DNA from: a virus
Length of the DNA stretch: 34,125 bases
Strand: one strand, 5' to 3'
IMG/VR virus record: IMGVR_UViG_3300048927_000035
Location: 1-34,125 of that record
Part shown: one piece after another, positions 14,874-23,693 of the stretch
How positions within the stretch are numbered: position 1 is the stretch's first letter
Layout: the number at the start of each line of letters is the position of its first letter
Made by a program: the position numbers and the translations under genes
Notes under the pieces: model-generated
What the model was told of the DNA's origin: nothing
Databases searched by the model: none
Seen by the model: only the letters and a program-made list of their open reading frames with translations

Positions 14874-15374
14874 TTAGTTATAAGCATCAAGTGTTCCAGA
14901 TGTAAGAACCTTGATAACTCGCTCTGCACGATTAGGCGTTTGTTTGTACCACTTACTTTTGCGTAAGTTGATACCAGCCTGAGTATAGTACGAATTGCTC
15001 ACTAATGTCAAGCTATTTTGGAAAGATTCTGCTCCGGCAATCCCCATTTGGAATACCATATTGACAATTGCCATTTTACGAGTAGGACTCACCTTATCGT
15101 AAATAGGAGATAGAATCTTACTCTGTTTAACCTGCTTAATAGCCTTTTCAACGTCTTTCTTGAAGATTCTACGTGCTTCGTCTTCTGTGATAACACCATT
15201 GGTCTTACGACCTACCAGCTTATCCAGTTCAGCGATAGCAACCGCTTTATCTTTGACTTTCGTTAAGAGATGACCAATACCCACTGTCCAATACCCTTCG
15301 GTATCTGTGTAGACGGTGAGCTTTAGTCCCTCGTCAAGGCGTAGCATATCAAACTCATCTACTACTTTAGCCAT
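14874..15374 (-). CDS. e: T4-type lysozyme (endolysin, glycoside hydrolase 24)
   Basis: 166 residues from the ATG at 15374 (SD AAGGAAAA); a longer upstream frame lacks an SD. It follows T4 lysozyme closely in order: MLRLDEGLKLTVYTDTEGYW with catalytic-type E15, D24 and T30, VGIGHLLT, TNGVITEDEA, INMVFQMG (here VNMVFQMG), KSKWYKQTPNRAERVI and the end GTLDAYN. It cleaves the N-acetylmuramic acid/N-acetylglucosamine bond of peptidoglycan for lysis. No signal peptide, so it would need a holin. Two extra features: a basic mini-gene just upstream, and a promoter-like sequence within codons near residue 125. Confidence 0.97.
   Translation of the reverse strand: MAKVVDEFDMLRLDEGLKLTVYTDTEGYWTVGIGHLLTKVKDKAVAIAELDKLVGRKTNGVITEDEARRIFKKDVEKAIKQVKQSKILSPIYDKVSPTRKMAIVNMVFQMGIAGAESFQNSLTLVSNSYYTQAGINLRKSKWYKQTPNRAERVIKVLTSGTLDAYN
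14982..15011 (-). promoter_or_regulatory. Candidate promoter inside the lysozyme gene
   Basis: TTGACA (15011-15006), 18-base spacer, TATACT (14987-14982) on the minus strand, about 145 bases ahead of the PhoH start. Confidence 0.5.
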
Positions 15375-15381
15375 GTTTTCC

Positions 15382-15528
15382 TTATGCGTCAACCTCGCCG
15401 TGATCCAGTTCGTCGAACATCGCGTGTTCTGGAGATGGTTCACGTTTTGGTTTCGTTTTCTTGATGTTGGACTTTAGCTCCGCTGCCAAAGCACGAGAAA
15501 AGATCTTACGTTTCTGTTTACCTTTCAT
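15382..15528 (-). CDS. 48-residue basic mini-protein
   Basis: ATG at 15528, TAA at 15382-15384. The N-terminal two-thirds is very basic (KGKQKRKIF, NIKKTKPKRE) and the end is acidic (FDELDHGEVDA). It fills the gap between glutaredoxin and lysozyme with four- to seven-base spacing. The basic part could bind nucleic acid. The ATG lies four bases after the glutaredoxin stop; SD is weak (GGAGTAACAAT). Function unknown. Confidence 0.6.
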   Translation of the reverse strand: MKGKQKRKIFSRALAAELKSNIKKTKPKREPSPEHAMFDELDHGEVDA

Positions 15529-15532
15529 ATTG

Positions 15533-15799
15533 TTACTCCGCAATCTGAGCCATGAAATCACGTAGTTCGGTGAAACCTCCTACGTGTTTGTACTCCGCAA
15601 CGTCCGACTCCTGAACCAGAATCTGGGGGAAGGTACGTGGTGGAATTCCGGTTTTCTCTACGACCACCGCTTGCATGTGATCGAGAGTGTAATCTACATC
15701 CAAGGTAAGGTAATTAAAGTCCTGACCTCGCATCTCTAAAAGCTGCTTAGCCATAGTGCAGAATTGACAGTCGGGCTTACCATAGATTACAAAATTCAT
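15533..15799 (-). CDS. Glutaredoxin
   Basis: 88 residues, single thioredoxin-fold domain. C11-Q-F-C14 is the redox pair, TFPQILV (56-62) carries the cis-proline loop, and HVGGFTEL the glutathione-contact GG. It would supply electrons to the class Ia ribonucleotide reductase encoded upstream, as T4 NrdC and bacterial glutaredoxin 1 do. It overlaps rmlD by four bases (ATGA) and is therefore the last gene of the sugar operon, although its partner NrdAB lies some 4-8 kb upstream. Confidence 0.93.
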   Translation of the reverse strand: MNFVIYGKPDCQFCTMAKQLLEMRGQDFNYLTLDVDYTLDHMQAVVVEKTGIPPRTFPQILVQESDVAEYKHVGGFTELRDFMAQIAE

Positions 15800-16632
15800 T
15801 CTCTCTCCTTATTTAATAGAACTTTCAGTGATTCACTAATACCGTGGGCTACTGGTTTTGGAGTCAGAAAGCCTTTGGTTTCAAGATAGGATTTGGCAGG
15901 TCGTACTGCCTTGGAATTATACTGAGCAGCAGATACCGGATTTACTTTCACCGTCATATCTATTTCCCAGAAAATACGTGTAGCAAAGTCGTACCAGCTT
16001 AAATATTCTTTACCTGCGTAGTGAAGAATACGACCACCAACACCATACTCCAACATCGTGAAAATCATTTCAGCAAGATCTGGAGCATATGTTGGACAAG
16101 AATAATGATCGCAAACAACATCAAACTCACGTTGACCACCGTTGTAACGGCTCAACATAGTTTTAAGAAAATTGTTACCGAATTCGCTATACACGGAAGC
16201 TGTACGGATAATTAATGCCCCAGGATGAACAGCGTGAACTAATTCTTCACCGAAACGCTTGGAGTAACCGTAGACATTTAATGGATTTGTTTCAGCACCC
16301 TCAATACCAGGGAATGAACCATCAAAGACATAATCCGTCGAAATGTGAATTAAGTCAATGTAAAGTTCACCACAGATTTTCGCAATATTTGCAGCACCGT
16401 ATGCATTAACACTAATTGCAGTCTGCATATCATCTTCGGCTTTATCGACGGCTGTATATGCTGCGCAGTTGATAACTGCTTCCGGCATAGTTTGTACGAT
16501 TAGATCCTTCACCTGTTTGAAATCGGTAATATCACAACGTTCAGGATAAATTAAATCTACATCTTCCGGCTTCACTTTATTGAGTGCTTGGCCTAATTGA
16601 CCATTACCACCCAATACTAAATATCGTTTCAT
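15796..16632 (-). CDS. rmlD: dTDP-4-dehydrorhamnose reductase
   Basis: 278 residues, short-chain reductase fold: GGNGQLG (8-14) for NADPH, CDITDF, INCAAYTAVDKAE, HISTDYVFDG with T99, and the catalytic YGYSK (Y121, K125). It reduces dTDP-4-keto-L-rhamnose to dTDP-L-rhamnose, the last pathway step. Four-base ATGA overlaps at both ends join it to rmlC and glutaredoxin. Confidence 0.95.
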   Translation of the reverse strand: MKRYLVLGGNGQLGQALNKVKPEDVDLIYPERCDITDFKQVKDLIVQTMPEAVINCAAYTAVDKAEDDMQTAISVNAYGAANIAKICGELYIDLIHISTDYVFDGSFPGIEGAETNPLNVYGYSKRFGEELVHAVHPGALIIRTASVYSEFGNNFLKTMLSRYNGGQREFDVVCDHYSCPTYAPDLAEMIFTMLEYGVGGRILHYAGKEYLSWYDFATRIFWEIDMTVKVNPVSAAQYNSKAVRPAKSYLETKGFLTPKPVAHGISESLKVLLNKERE

Positions 16633-17198
16633 CCAAAGATCTCCCGTAGGGTTTTGGCCTCTCGATCTTTCTGAGATAGAATAGGCTGATAATTTTCATC
16701 ACCAAAGATTAAGTCAAATCCCCAATCGACAGCTACATCAGGATCATTCCAGAGTAAACTGCGTTCCGAGGTTGGATCGTAATATTCAGTGCATTTGTAT
16801 TCGAAATCGGCTACGTCTGAGATAACGACAAAGCCATGAGCGAATCCTGGTGGAATCCAGAATTGCGTTTTGTTTTGTTCACTAAGTACAACACCTTCCC
16901 ATTCTCCGAAGGTCGGACTACCTTCACGTAAGTCCACAGCCACATCAAATACCATGCCGCTTGTGCATCTCACTAATTTTCCCTGGGGATTTGTTTCTTG
17001 GTAGTGGAGTCCACGGAGGACTCCTTTCGTAGAACGGGAGTGGTTATCTTGAACAAACGTGTGTTCACCAATAAGGTTATCATATCGGGCTTGGTTGAAA
17101 GACTCAAGGAAAAATCCTCGGTCATCACCGAACACCCTCGGTGTTATTACGACAAGACCTTCAATGCTGGTTTCTCTGACGTTAATTGTGCTTTCCAT
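16629..17198 (-). CDS. rmlC: dTDP-4-dehydrorhamnose 3,5-epimerase
   Basis: 189 residues, cupin fold. [16 protein letters not shown] (20-35), [17 protein letters not shown] with R62 and the catalytic-type H65, [34 protein letters not shown] and YKCTEYYDP match the family in order. It epimerises C3 and C5 of dTDP-4-keto-6-deoxyglucose. ATG behind AGGAGGGG, and the gene begins 52 bases inside the end of rmlA in another frame. Confidence 0.96.
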   Translation of the reverse strand: MESTINVRETSIEGLVVITPRVFGDDRGFFLESFNQARYDNLIGEHTFVQDNHSRSTKGVLRGLHYQETNPQGKLVRCTSGMVFDVAVDLREGSPTFGEWEGVVLSEQNKTQFWIPPGFAHGFVVISDVADFEYKCTEYYDPTSERSLLWNDPDVAVDWGFDLIFGDENYQPILSQKDREAKTLREIFG

Positions 17199-18073
17199 CT
17201 AACCCCTCCTAATGAAAGCAGATATTGTCCATATTCTGTTTTAGCCAGGGCAGTTCCTGTCAGAATAAGTTGCTCTGCTGTAATCCACCCATTCATAAAT
17301 GCAATTTCTTCAAGGCAAGCGAGTTTCATTCCTTGCTGTTTCTCAATTGTATGCACAAACTGAGATGCCTCCATTAAACTTGCATGTGTACCTGTGTCAA
17401 GCCAAGTGAAACCTCTTCCCAGTTTCCACACTTGGAGCGCACGTTCTTTAAGGTACATTTCGTTAATGTCTGTAATCTCCAATTCACCACGAGCAGAAGG
17501 TTGCACTTCTTTGGCTTTCTGAATTACAGAATTGTCGTAGAAATAAAGTCCAGTAACTGCATAATTGCTGCGAGGATTAACAGGTTTCTCTTCAATACTC
17601 ACAACCTTACCTGAGTCATCGAACTCTACAACACCGAATCGTTCAGGATCGTTCACTCGATAACCAAATACTCCGGCTCCGCCATAGAATTCCACATGTT
17701 CTTTTGCACAATGCAAGAGAGTACCGAAACTTTGTCCAAAGAATAAATTATCTCCGAGGACGAGGGCTACAGAATCATCACCAATGAAATCTTCACCGAT
17801 AATAAAGGCTTCTGCCAACCCTCTTGGTTGATCCTGAGTTGCATAAGTGATGCTGATTCCTAAGTCTTCTCCGTCATCAAGAAGCTGTTGGAAATTACGC
17901 TGATCTTCTGGTGTCGTGATAATTAGGATATCGTTTATCCCTGCCAGCATTAATACAGATAGTGGATAGTAGATCATCGGTTTATCGTAAATGGGGAGCA
18001 ATTGCTTGCTTACCCCTTTAGTCACCGGATACAAACGAGTGCCACTGCCACCCGCAAGGATAATACCTTTCAT
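17147..18073 (-). CDS. rmlA: Glucose-1-phosphate thymidylyltransferase
   Basis: 308 residues. [20 protein letters not shown] (6-25) is the nucleotide-binding signature of RmlA, followed by [50 protein letters not shown] and TWLDTGTH. It makes dTDP-glucose from dTTP and glucose-1-phosphate. The usual end near YGQYLL is followed by about 20 extra residues ([19 protein letters not shown]) read from the start of rmlC, since the frame stays open across the 52-base overlap. ATG with AAGGAGGAG. Confidence 0.96.
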   Translation of the reverse strand: MKGIILAGGSGTRLYPVTKGVSKQLLPIYDKPMIYYPLSVLMLAGINDILIITTPEDQRNFQQLLDDGEDLGISITYATQDQPRGLAEAFIIGEDFIGDDSVALVLGDNLFFGQSFGTLLHCAKEHVEFYGGAGVFGYRVNDPERFGVVEFDDSGKVVSIEEKPVNPRSNYAVTGLYFYDNSVIQKAKEVQPSARGELEITDINEMYLKERALQVWKLGRGFTWLDTGTHASLMEASQFVHTIEKQQGMKLACLEEIAFMNGWITAEQLILTGTALAKTEYGQYLLSLGGVRWKAQLTSEKPALKVLS

Positions 18074-18081
18074 GCTCCTCC

Positions 18082-19077
18082 TTAAACTTTATTCTGCCAC
18101 CATAAGTCGTGAGCAATATACCACTCAATGGTTTGATAAAGTTTCTCTTCGAATGTACCCTCAGTAGCCCATCCTAACTCTGTCTCCAACTTCGTAGGAT
18201 CAATCTCATAACGAGTGTCATGACCAGGGCGATCACTAACGAATTTAATAAGATTTGATGCAGGATAGAAACCCTTGTCTGCATGGACAGCATCCATATA
18301 ATCACAGATCATATAAATTACTTCCATATTGGTACGAGGGTTGCGACTACCGATATTATATGTTTCTCCCACCTTACCTTCGGTGAGTGCCAGAAGCAAG
18401 GCATCTACATGGTCATCGACAAACAACCAATCCCTTACTTGTAAACCGTTCCCATAGACAGGAATCTGTTTACCGATCATGATACTCGTAATTACACGGG
18501 GAATCAACTTTTCTGGATGCTGATATGCACCAAAGTTGTTCGAGCAATTGGTAATTACGGTTGGAATTCCGTAGGTACGATGCCAAGCTTGTACCAGATG
18601 GTCACTCGCTGCCTTAGACGCGCTGTACGGGCTACTTGGGGCATAAGGTGTGTCTTCGGTAAACGGAACATCTTCTACGCTCAAATCGCCGTACACTTCG
18701 TCTGTGGAGACATGTAGGAACTTCTTGAGCTTTGATCTGTTACCCATGTATCGCACTGCTTCAAGCAGATTGAACGTACCGATTACATTTGACTCAATGA
18801 ATGCTTTTGGAGCAGAGATTGAATTGTCAACATGGCTTTCAGCCGCCAAGTGGATAATGTAATCTGGATTAATGTCAGCCAGCATCTTAACAGTTAACAC
18901 GAGGTCTGTCAAGTCTAACTTACAGAATCTTACATCTGGGGTGAGTGTAAGATTACGTGGATCGGAGGCATAGCCCCATTTGTCAACAACATAGATTTCG
19001 TTAAGTGGGTTTTTATGCAGAGAGCGCACTACCGCGCTCCCAATAAATCCAAGCCCACCTGTCACCAGGTATCGCAT
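18082..19077 (-). CDS. rmlB: dTDP-glucose 4,6-dehydratase
   Basis: 331 residues, extended [12 protein letters not shown] (6-14), [19 protein letters not shown] (124-130) with the D-E dehydratase pair, and YSASK (151-155) with the catalytic Tyr and Lys, then RDWLFVDDH and [10 protein letters not shown]. It converts dTDP-glucose to dTDP-4-keto-6-deoxyglucose with bound NAD. It leads the gene order B-A-C-D. ATG with AAGGAGAAAGA. Confidence 0.96.
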   Translation of the reverse strand: MRYLVTGGLGFIGSAVVRSLHKNPLNEIYVVDKWGYASDPRNLTLTPDVRFCKLDLTDLVLTVKMLADINPDYIIHLAAESHVDNSISAPKAFIESNVIGTFNLLEAVRYMGNRSKLKKFLHVSTDEVYGDLSVEDVPFTEDTPYAPSSPYSASKAASDHLVQAWHRTYGIPTVITNCSNNFGAYQHPEKLIPRVITSIMIGKQIPVYGNGLQVRDWLFVDDHVDALLLALTEGKVGETYNIGSRNPRTNMEVIYMICDYMDAVHADKGFYPASNLIKFVSDRPGHDTRYEIDPTKLETELGWATEGTFEEKLYQTIEWYIAHDLWWQNKV

Positions 19078-19086
19078 TCTTTCTCC

Positions 19087-19416
19087 TTAGTAGACGTTCT
19101 GACTACAAATGGTAGTGGTATCAATACCATACTTACTCTTGAGATCGTGTGCTATTTCTTTTGCCTTAACAGCAAGTTCAGCAAGATCTATATCCTTGGA
19201 GTAATCACCACCTGCAAGTTTAACACCGAAGATACAATCTGAGCTATCTGCATCAAACCACGGCGATACCCTTACAACATTCAAGTGATCTTCCAAGAAA
19301 CCTGCCATGTCTCCGTCATAATCTTCCAGAAATGTTTCATCTTCTCCGAAAGCCTCTTCCCACACATCCAGCGTAGCGCCCTGTACCATTCTCCAGCCAA
19401 TATCAATCCCCATCAT
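19087..19416 (-). CDS. Hypothetical acidic protein
   Basis: 109 residues; two adjacent ATGs (19416, 19413) behind AAGGAGG, the second giving better spacing. Acidic N-terminal half (EEAFGEDETFLEDYDGD), strand and helix pattern in the second half, and the end TTTICSQNVY. Ten bases upstream of rmlB, so perhaps co-transcribed. It overlaps the previous small gene by 14 bases. Function unknown. Confidence 0.68.
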   Translation of the reverse strand: MMGIDIGWRMVQGATLDVWEEAFGEDETFLEDYDGDMAGFLEDHLNVVRVSPWFDADSSDCIFGVKLAGGDYSKDIDLAELAVKAKEIAHDLKSKYGIDTTTICSQNVY

Positions 19417-19579
19417 TTACCTCCTTGAAATGAACACCTTGCCAATACACACAACGACCTTCTCCTTGCTCACCTGGGAAATTTACATAAGTCCAAGTGT
19501 TGTCATTAATTTCTTCTAACAGGTTAGCAAATCCTTTTGGACTTAATTTAACCATCACACCATTGAAATTAGGATTCAT
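19403..19579 (-). CDS. 58-residue hypothetical protein
   Basis: ATG at 19579 lies inside the end of the zinc-finger mini-gene, with GAGGAGG ahead; the TGA stop is inside the next gene. Sequence includes GVMVKLSPKGFANLLEEI and YVNFPGEQGEGRCVYWQG. Too short to classify, but the SD and overlaps on both sides support a real gene. Confidence 0.65.
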   Translation of the reverse strand: MNPNFNGVMVKLSPKGFANLLEEINDNTWTYVNFPGEQGEGRCVYWQGVHFKEVNDGD

Positions 19580-19703
19580 CTTCTTCCTCCTCTTGTTTCG
19601 GAATCAGTCCGAAGCCGTTACAAGTCCAGCAAGGGCTAAAGCCCCCGCCGACATAAACTTGACCAGTGCCACCACAAACTTGGCACACATCACCATCTAA
19701 CAT
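19569..19703 (-). CDS. DnaJ-type zinc-finger mini-protein (44 residues)
   Basis: ATG at 19703 with AAGGAG. The peptide holds two C-x-x-C-x-G-x-G repeats (C7-C10 and C25-C28), the pattern of one DnaJ-type zinc knuckle, then an acidic tail (EEEEDES). Members of this type bind zinc and may act in protein or nucleic-acid contacts. It lies ten bases downstream of nrdB, and its stop overlaps the next ATG. It may be a zinc chaperone-like helper, but that is unproven. Confidence 0.75.
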   Translation of the reverse strand: MLDGDVCQVCGGTGQVYVGGGFSPCWTCNGFGLIPKQEEEEDES

Positions 19704-19712
19704 TATTGCTCC

Positions 19713-20798
19713 TTACCACTCAAATTCTTCATCGTCTGCCACATCTTTATTGGCAGAGTTGAGTTTGTAGTCAGTACGTTGGATTTCCTGAGCAGCCGCT
19801 TGAATCTGGTCTGGGTTGAGCCACACATCCATCCACGCCAGAGGCGTTTGTTTCGGAGAACGGAATTTGTGTTTCATTTTCAGACGACGATAGATAGGGG
19901 CAGCGTTGAAGTAAACCCACTGTTTGGACAGTTCAGCATTCAGACCGACAATCACACGACCTTCACTGAACAGGTAGTCGCACCAATCTTCTTCTTGGGC
20001 GATAATGGTATCCAGAATAGCCGTCAGTTCATCAATGTTCTCATCGTAAACTTTCTTCCACTCTGGTTCTTTCATCAGCGCGTCAATAATAGCATAATCC
20101 ATCTTAACATGCAAGATCTCATCCAACATAATTTTTTGAATCAGCTTACATGCACCGACGAACAGTTGCTGTTCTGCCAGGGCAAATGTTGCAGAGAAGG
20201 AAGAGATAAACTGAATACCTTCCAGACCAATCAGAGCAATCATACCTTTCAGGATCAGCAGACGCAGATCGTCATTTGCTTCCAGTTCACCCAATGCATA
20301 CTTGTGACCAGCTTCGTACAGTTCGGACATGACTTCTTCCACAACACCCATGCGCTGGAAGATACGATCATTTTCCATAATCTGTTCGATCACTTCGTTC
20401 GGATTTGGAATACACTGACGAATAATTTCAGAGTAAGTGAGAGCGTGAAGCACTTCAATTTCAGACTGCTTCATCATCATCGCACAGGCTTCATTGTTAC
20501 TCAGGAAAGGAGCGAACAACGTGATAATAGATTTTGCCAAGGAATCATTTTCCCACTGGAACGACAGGTTCTTTATCATCACATCGTAGTTATTTGCAGA
20601 ACATGCTACGAAGTCTTTACGTGTCTGATCCAGATTCACCTCATTTTCATCCCAATCTTGGGCTTTCTGGAGCTTGTAAAGACGATGCATTTCAGGATAG
20701 GTGACGTTAATAGAATCGAAGATCCCCAGTTGTTCACCTAAGAAGACAGGGTATTTACCCTCTTTGTAAGTTTCGTTATGTAAATTAATTGCTGCCAT
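19713..20798 (-). CDS. nrdB: Ribonucleotide reductase class Ia, small subunit
   Basis: 361 residues, ferritin-like fold. Metal ligands are in place: D85, E115, H118, E193, E227 and H230, in the contexts ENDS, EVLHALTY, LEGIQF and DEILH. The tyrosyl-radical residue Y122 is present with E. coli-like numbering. The C-terminus ends DEEFEW, acidic and aromatic as needed for docking to NrdA. It oxidises its Tyr by an oxygen-dependent di-iron centre and passes the radical to NrdA. ATG with AGGA, overlapping the small gene between nrdA and nrdB by 14 bases. Confidence 0.95.
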   Translation of the reverse strand: MAAINLHNETYKEGKYPVFLGEQLGIFDSINVTYPEMHRLYKLQKAQDWDENEVNLDQTRKDFVACSANNYDVMIKNLSFQWENDSLAKSIITLFAPFLSNNEACAMMMKQSEIEVLHALTYSEIIRQCIPNPNEVIEQIMENDRIFQRMGVVEEVMSELYEAGHKYALGELEANDDLRLLILKGMIALIGLEGIQFISSFSATFALAEQQLFVGACKLIQKIMLDEILHVKMDYAIIDALMKEPEWKKVYDENIDELTAILDTIIAQEEDWCDYLFSEGRVIVGLNAELSKQWVYFNAAPIYRRLKMKHKFRSPKQTPLAWMDVWLNPDQIQAAAQEIQRTDYKLNSANKDVADDEEFEW

Positions 20799-21126
20799 TT
20801 AAATCCTCCACTATATTACACATTTTCTTGAGTTCTTGAATATGGATTTCCTCCATTCCGTTTGATAGGCAATGATTTTCAAAACCCTCCCATACACTCT
20901 TAGTCATCAGGACACCACGAGTTTCATTCCTTGCTCCCCACGCCCTGCTGAATGCGAAAGCCGTGGCATCTGGATCATCAGAAACCCAAATCTCTACACT
21001 ATCAAAACGACAACCTGGAATAGTGCCTAAACACCATTTAAGAGTAAAGTCTTTACTGTCAACTAAGAGATAATTCCCATTTCTTCTTTGTGGTGTTACG
21101 CCAGGAAGCACGATTAAAGAATACAT
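20785..21126 (-). CDS. Hypothetical protein between nrdA and nrdB
   Basis: 113 residues; ATG with AAGGAGGAAT directly after the 21146-21163 hairpin. Mixed alpha/beta with TIPGCRFDSVEIWVSDDP in the middle. It overlaps nrdB by 14 bases, so it is co-translated with it. Insertion of a small gene between the RNR subunits is common in phages. No function seen. Confidence 0.7.
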   Translation of the reverse strand: MYSLIVLPGVTPQRRNGNYLLVDSKDFTLKWCLGTIPGCRFDSVEIWVSDDPDATAFAFSRAWGARNETRGVLMTKSVWEGFENHCLSNGMEEIHIQELKKMCNIVEDLNGSN

Positions 21127-21145
21127 ATTCCTCCTTAGAAAAATA

Positions 21146-21163
21146 AAGGGGCTTTCGCCCCTT
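21146..21163 (-). terminator. Hairpin after nrdA, upstream of SD
   Basis: On the minus strand AAGGGGC-GAAA-GCCCCTT is followed by TATTTTTC, then AAGGAGG. It is identical in stem and loop to the 1661-1678 hairpin. Confidence 0.8.
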
Positions 21164-21167
21164 GATA

Positions 21168-23417
21168 TTACATCTTACATGCTTCGCAACCATCTTCACC
21201 AAAACCGGAATCCTCTTGGGCGAGAGATTCGGCTGATTTAGTTCTACTGTTCAAGTAGTACAGAGACTTACCGCCTAATTTGGCAAACGTGAAGATGAAT
21301 TGCATCTGAGCTTTAATAGACAGACGACCACCTTCCATTTTAGAATAGTCAACCCATTCGTCACAGGAAATACCCTGATCCATGAATTTGGTTAACAATC
21401 CGTACATTTCAGCAATATCTTTCGCAGGGGTATCCCATGCGCTCTGATAAACGGTTTTCAGCTTTTCGTAATCTGGCACAATAAACAACACGTTACCTTT
21501 CTGGCTCTGCTTGTACATGATTGTGTCACGTACTGGATATACAGAGTTGGTAGTGTTACTCACCAGGCTACTTGATTCATTTGGTGCAATAGCGGTTAAT
21601 ACGCTGTTGCGGATACCACCCTGAGCGATAATCTCCTGGCGTAATCCTTCCCAATCGTGTTTCAACTCGAAGTTGCCAATATCATCTACCGCTTTTGAGT
21701 AGGTATCAATTGGTAGCCAACCTTGAGGCCATTTGGTTTTGTCAATCCACTCAGCATTACCTTTCTCTTTCGCCAGGCGAAGAGATGCACTTGCCAACCA
21801 GAAATAGTGGCGTTCAGCTAACTCGTGAATCAGTTTCTTACCGTAAGGATCAGAATATGTCGCGAAGTTACTTGCGAGGTAGTGAGCGAGGTTTGTAATC
21901 CCAACACCGATAGAACGGCGAGCTTTCGCTGTGATCTCATTGTGTTTGAATGGGTAAACCATTGTCTCAATAACGTTGTCGATTGTCAATACGGTGTAGT
22001 AGGCTACATCTTCGTATTCTTCTGGTTTAACTCGACCAGCCACGATAGAAGATAGGAAGCACAGAGCTAATTCCTGATCCTCGGTATTTTCTCCAGTGAA
22101 AAGATCCGTCATCTTGTGGAATGCTTTCGTCGGCAGGAAGATTTCCTGACACAGGTTTGATTGATACACAGTATCAGTAAACGGTGTGTGATTGTTTACG
22201 TTGTCAGCGAAGAACATATAAATACGTCCTGTCTCTGCACGTTGAACAATAATCTCCGTCAGCAGGTCACGAGCCTTAACGAATTTTTTCTTGATACGCT
22301 TACGACTAACACGATCATAAACCTCATCAAACTCTTCTTCACTCTTGTAAAGTGCTTCGTAGAGTTCTGGAGCGTCATCACAGCTTACCAGCATCCATTC
22401 TTCACCTTTTGCTGCTCGGCGCAGGAATGAGCGGTTAACCACGACTGAATAATCTAATTTATCTACACGCTTGTCAACCGGAGTTGTCGGGTTCTTGATT
22501 CGGATCAAGTCTTCGAAGTCTGGTTCCAAGATTGTGTATGTGACGGTAGCACTACCACCACGACTTGCCTGTTTCGATGCACCTACGCTATCTTCCATCC
22601 ATTTCAGGTAAGGAAGTAGTCCACCGTGGATAATACGGTTGTTCTTAACGCCCTGCCCCGTTGCACGAGTCTGGAGGTTAACACCAATACCAGCGTTATT
22701 CAGAGTATACTCGTGTGCCAAGTAGTTTGCAATTGCCAGTGATTCTGCTGTGTCGTCTGCGCGGAACAGACAGCAGGAAGCACTACCAGGGATCGGAGTA
22801 CGCAGTGTCGTCAGATAAGGTGACGGCAGGTTGATTTTAAGATCACTGACATAGGTGTACAGTCGCTTAATATCTTCAATGCGTCGTTCCTTCGGCTGAA
22901 TCTCCATTACCTTCATCGCAACACCAATAAACAGGAACTGAGGAGATTCATGAACAATATCGTTCACAGCATCTTTCACCAGATATTTATCTGACATTTG
23001 ACGAAGTACAGAATAACCGTACCCAAGGTTCTTATCGTGTTTAACGATCTTGCCGATCTCTTTGATTTCTTCCTCGGTATAGTCCATCTTGATCCAGTGG
23101 CCTCGGCTCACCATATCTTTATAGAACTCATTCAGGGAAGGGATACTGTGGTATCCCCCATGCGCCTGTTTGTAAATCATACCGAGAAGTAATCGACCAG
23201 CCATATCGCTATACGCTTGGGTTTTCTTGTCAATACACGCAGAGATCATTGCTTTATGCAGATCACGAGTGGACACACCATCGTAACAACGTTTAACAGC
23301 TTCTAACTCAATTTCCGACCAGTTAAGTTTACCCGCAGCAAACTCCGACCATTTACGAAGTTTCTCTGGATTAAACTCTTCTTTCTTGCCGTTGGATTTA
23401 GTTACATATCGAATCAC
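21168..23417 (-). CDS. nrdA: Ribonucleotide reductase class Ia, large subunit
   Basis: 749 residues from a GTG (SD AGGGAG). An ATP-cone occupies about 1-90 (YVTKSNGKKEEFNPEKL), the usual site of dATP control. Active-site set: a cysteine at C215/C216, N421-x-C423-x-E425, C453, the radical-transfer pair Y720-Y721 and the C-terminal redox pair C744-x-x-C747. This layout fits the class Ia enzyme that makes dNDPs from NDPs with NrdB and glutaredoxin. It follows two small genes and ThyX, and its product partner NrdB lies just downstream. Confidence 0.96.
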   Translation of the reverse strand: MIRYVTKSNGKKEEFNPEKLRKWSEFAAGKLNWSEIELEAVKRCYDGVSTRDLHKAMISACIDKKTQAYSDMAGRLLLGMIYKQAHGGYHSIPSLNEFYKDMVSRGHWIKMDYTEEEIKEIGKIVKHDKNLGYGYSVLRQMSDKYLVKDAVNDIVHESPQFLFIGVAMKVMEIQPKERRIEDIKRLYTYVSDLKINLPSPYLTTLRTPIPGSASCCLFRADDTAESLAIANYLAHEYTLNNAGIGVNLQTRATGQGVKNNRIIHGGLLPYLKWMEDSVGASKQASRGGSATVTYTILEPDFEDLIRIKNPTTPVDKRVDKLDYSVVVNRSFLRRAAKGEEWMLVSCDDAPELYEALYKSEEEFDEVYDRVSRKRIKKKFVKARDLLTEIIVQRAETGRIYMFFADNVNNHTPFTDTVYQSNLCQEIFLPTKAFHKMTDLFTGENTEDQELALCFLSSIVAGRVKPEEYEDVAYYTVLTIDNVIETMVYPFKHNEITAKARRSIGVGITNLAHYLASNFATYSDPYGKKLIHELAERHYFWLASASLRLAKEKGNAEWIDKTKWPQGWLPIDTYSKAVDDIGNFELKHDWEGLRQEIIAQGGIRNSVLTAIAPNESSSLVSNTTNSVYPVRDTIMYKQSQKGNVLFIVPDYEKLKTVYQSAWDTPAKDIAEMYGLLTKFMDQGISCDEWVDYSKMEGGRLSIKAQMQFIFTFAKLGGKSLYYLNSRTKSAESLAQEDSGFGEDGCEACKM

Positions 23418-23432
23418 TTCTACTCCCTAACC

Positions 23433-23681
23433 TTAATTGTGCATGTTTAATACATCAACATCATATCCACCGCGCATTTCATTAAATAAGCCGTTGGCAT
23501 ATAAGAATCCTTCGAAATGGTTTATATCTTCAAACCCTTTCTCTTTTGCTTTCCTGTCTGCTTCTTGTCTTTTCGGGGATAATCGTTTTGATGTGTCTTT
23601 AATAACTGTAACATTGCAACCTACCGTTTCATCGTAATAGACTTCAATTTCACAGCCTTGATATTTATTGCTATCGGTCAT
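23433..23681 (-). CDS. Small hypothetical protein
   Basis: 82 residues from the ATG at 23681, preferred over an upstream TTG at 23693 because AGAGG is suitably placed. Charged helix in the middle (SPKRQEADRKAKEKGF). It sits 15 bases ahead of nrdA. Function unknown. Confidence 0.65.
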   Translation of the reverse strand: MTDSNKYQGCEIEVYYDETVGCNVTVIKDTSKRLSPKRQEADRKAKEKGFEDINHFEGFLYANGLFNEMRGGYDVDVLNMHN

Positions 23682-23693
23682 TTGGCCTCTCAA

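Noticed and set aside
15375-15443. Longer N-terminus for lysozyme
   Set aside because: No SD, overlaps the 48-residue mini-gene; T4-type lysozymes begin at the later ATG.
19779-20741. 320-residue plus-strand open frame
   Set aside because: It is antisense to nrdB, whose protein is unmistakable; a shadow.
22217-22224. TATAAATA, resembling a T4-type late promoter
   Set aside because: It is on the plus strand inside nrdA, facing against the genes; likely chance.
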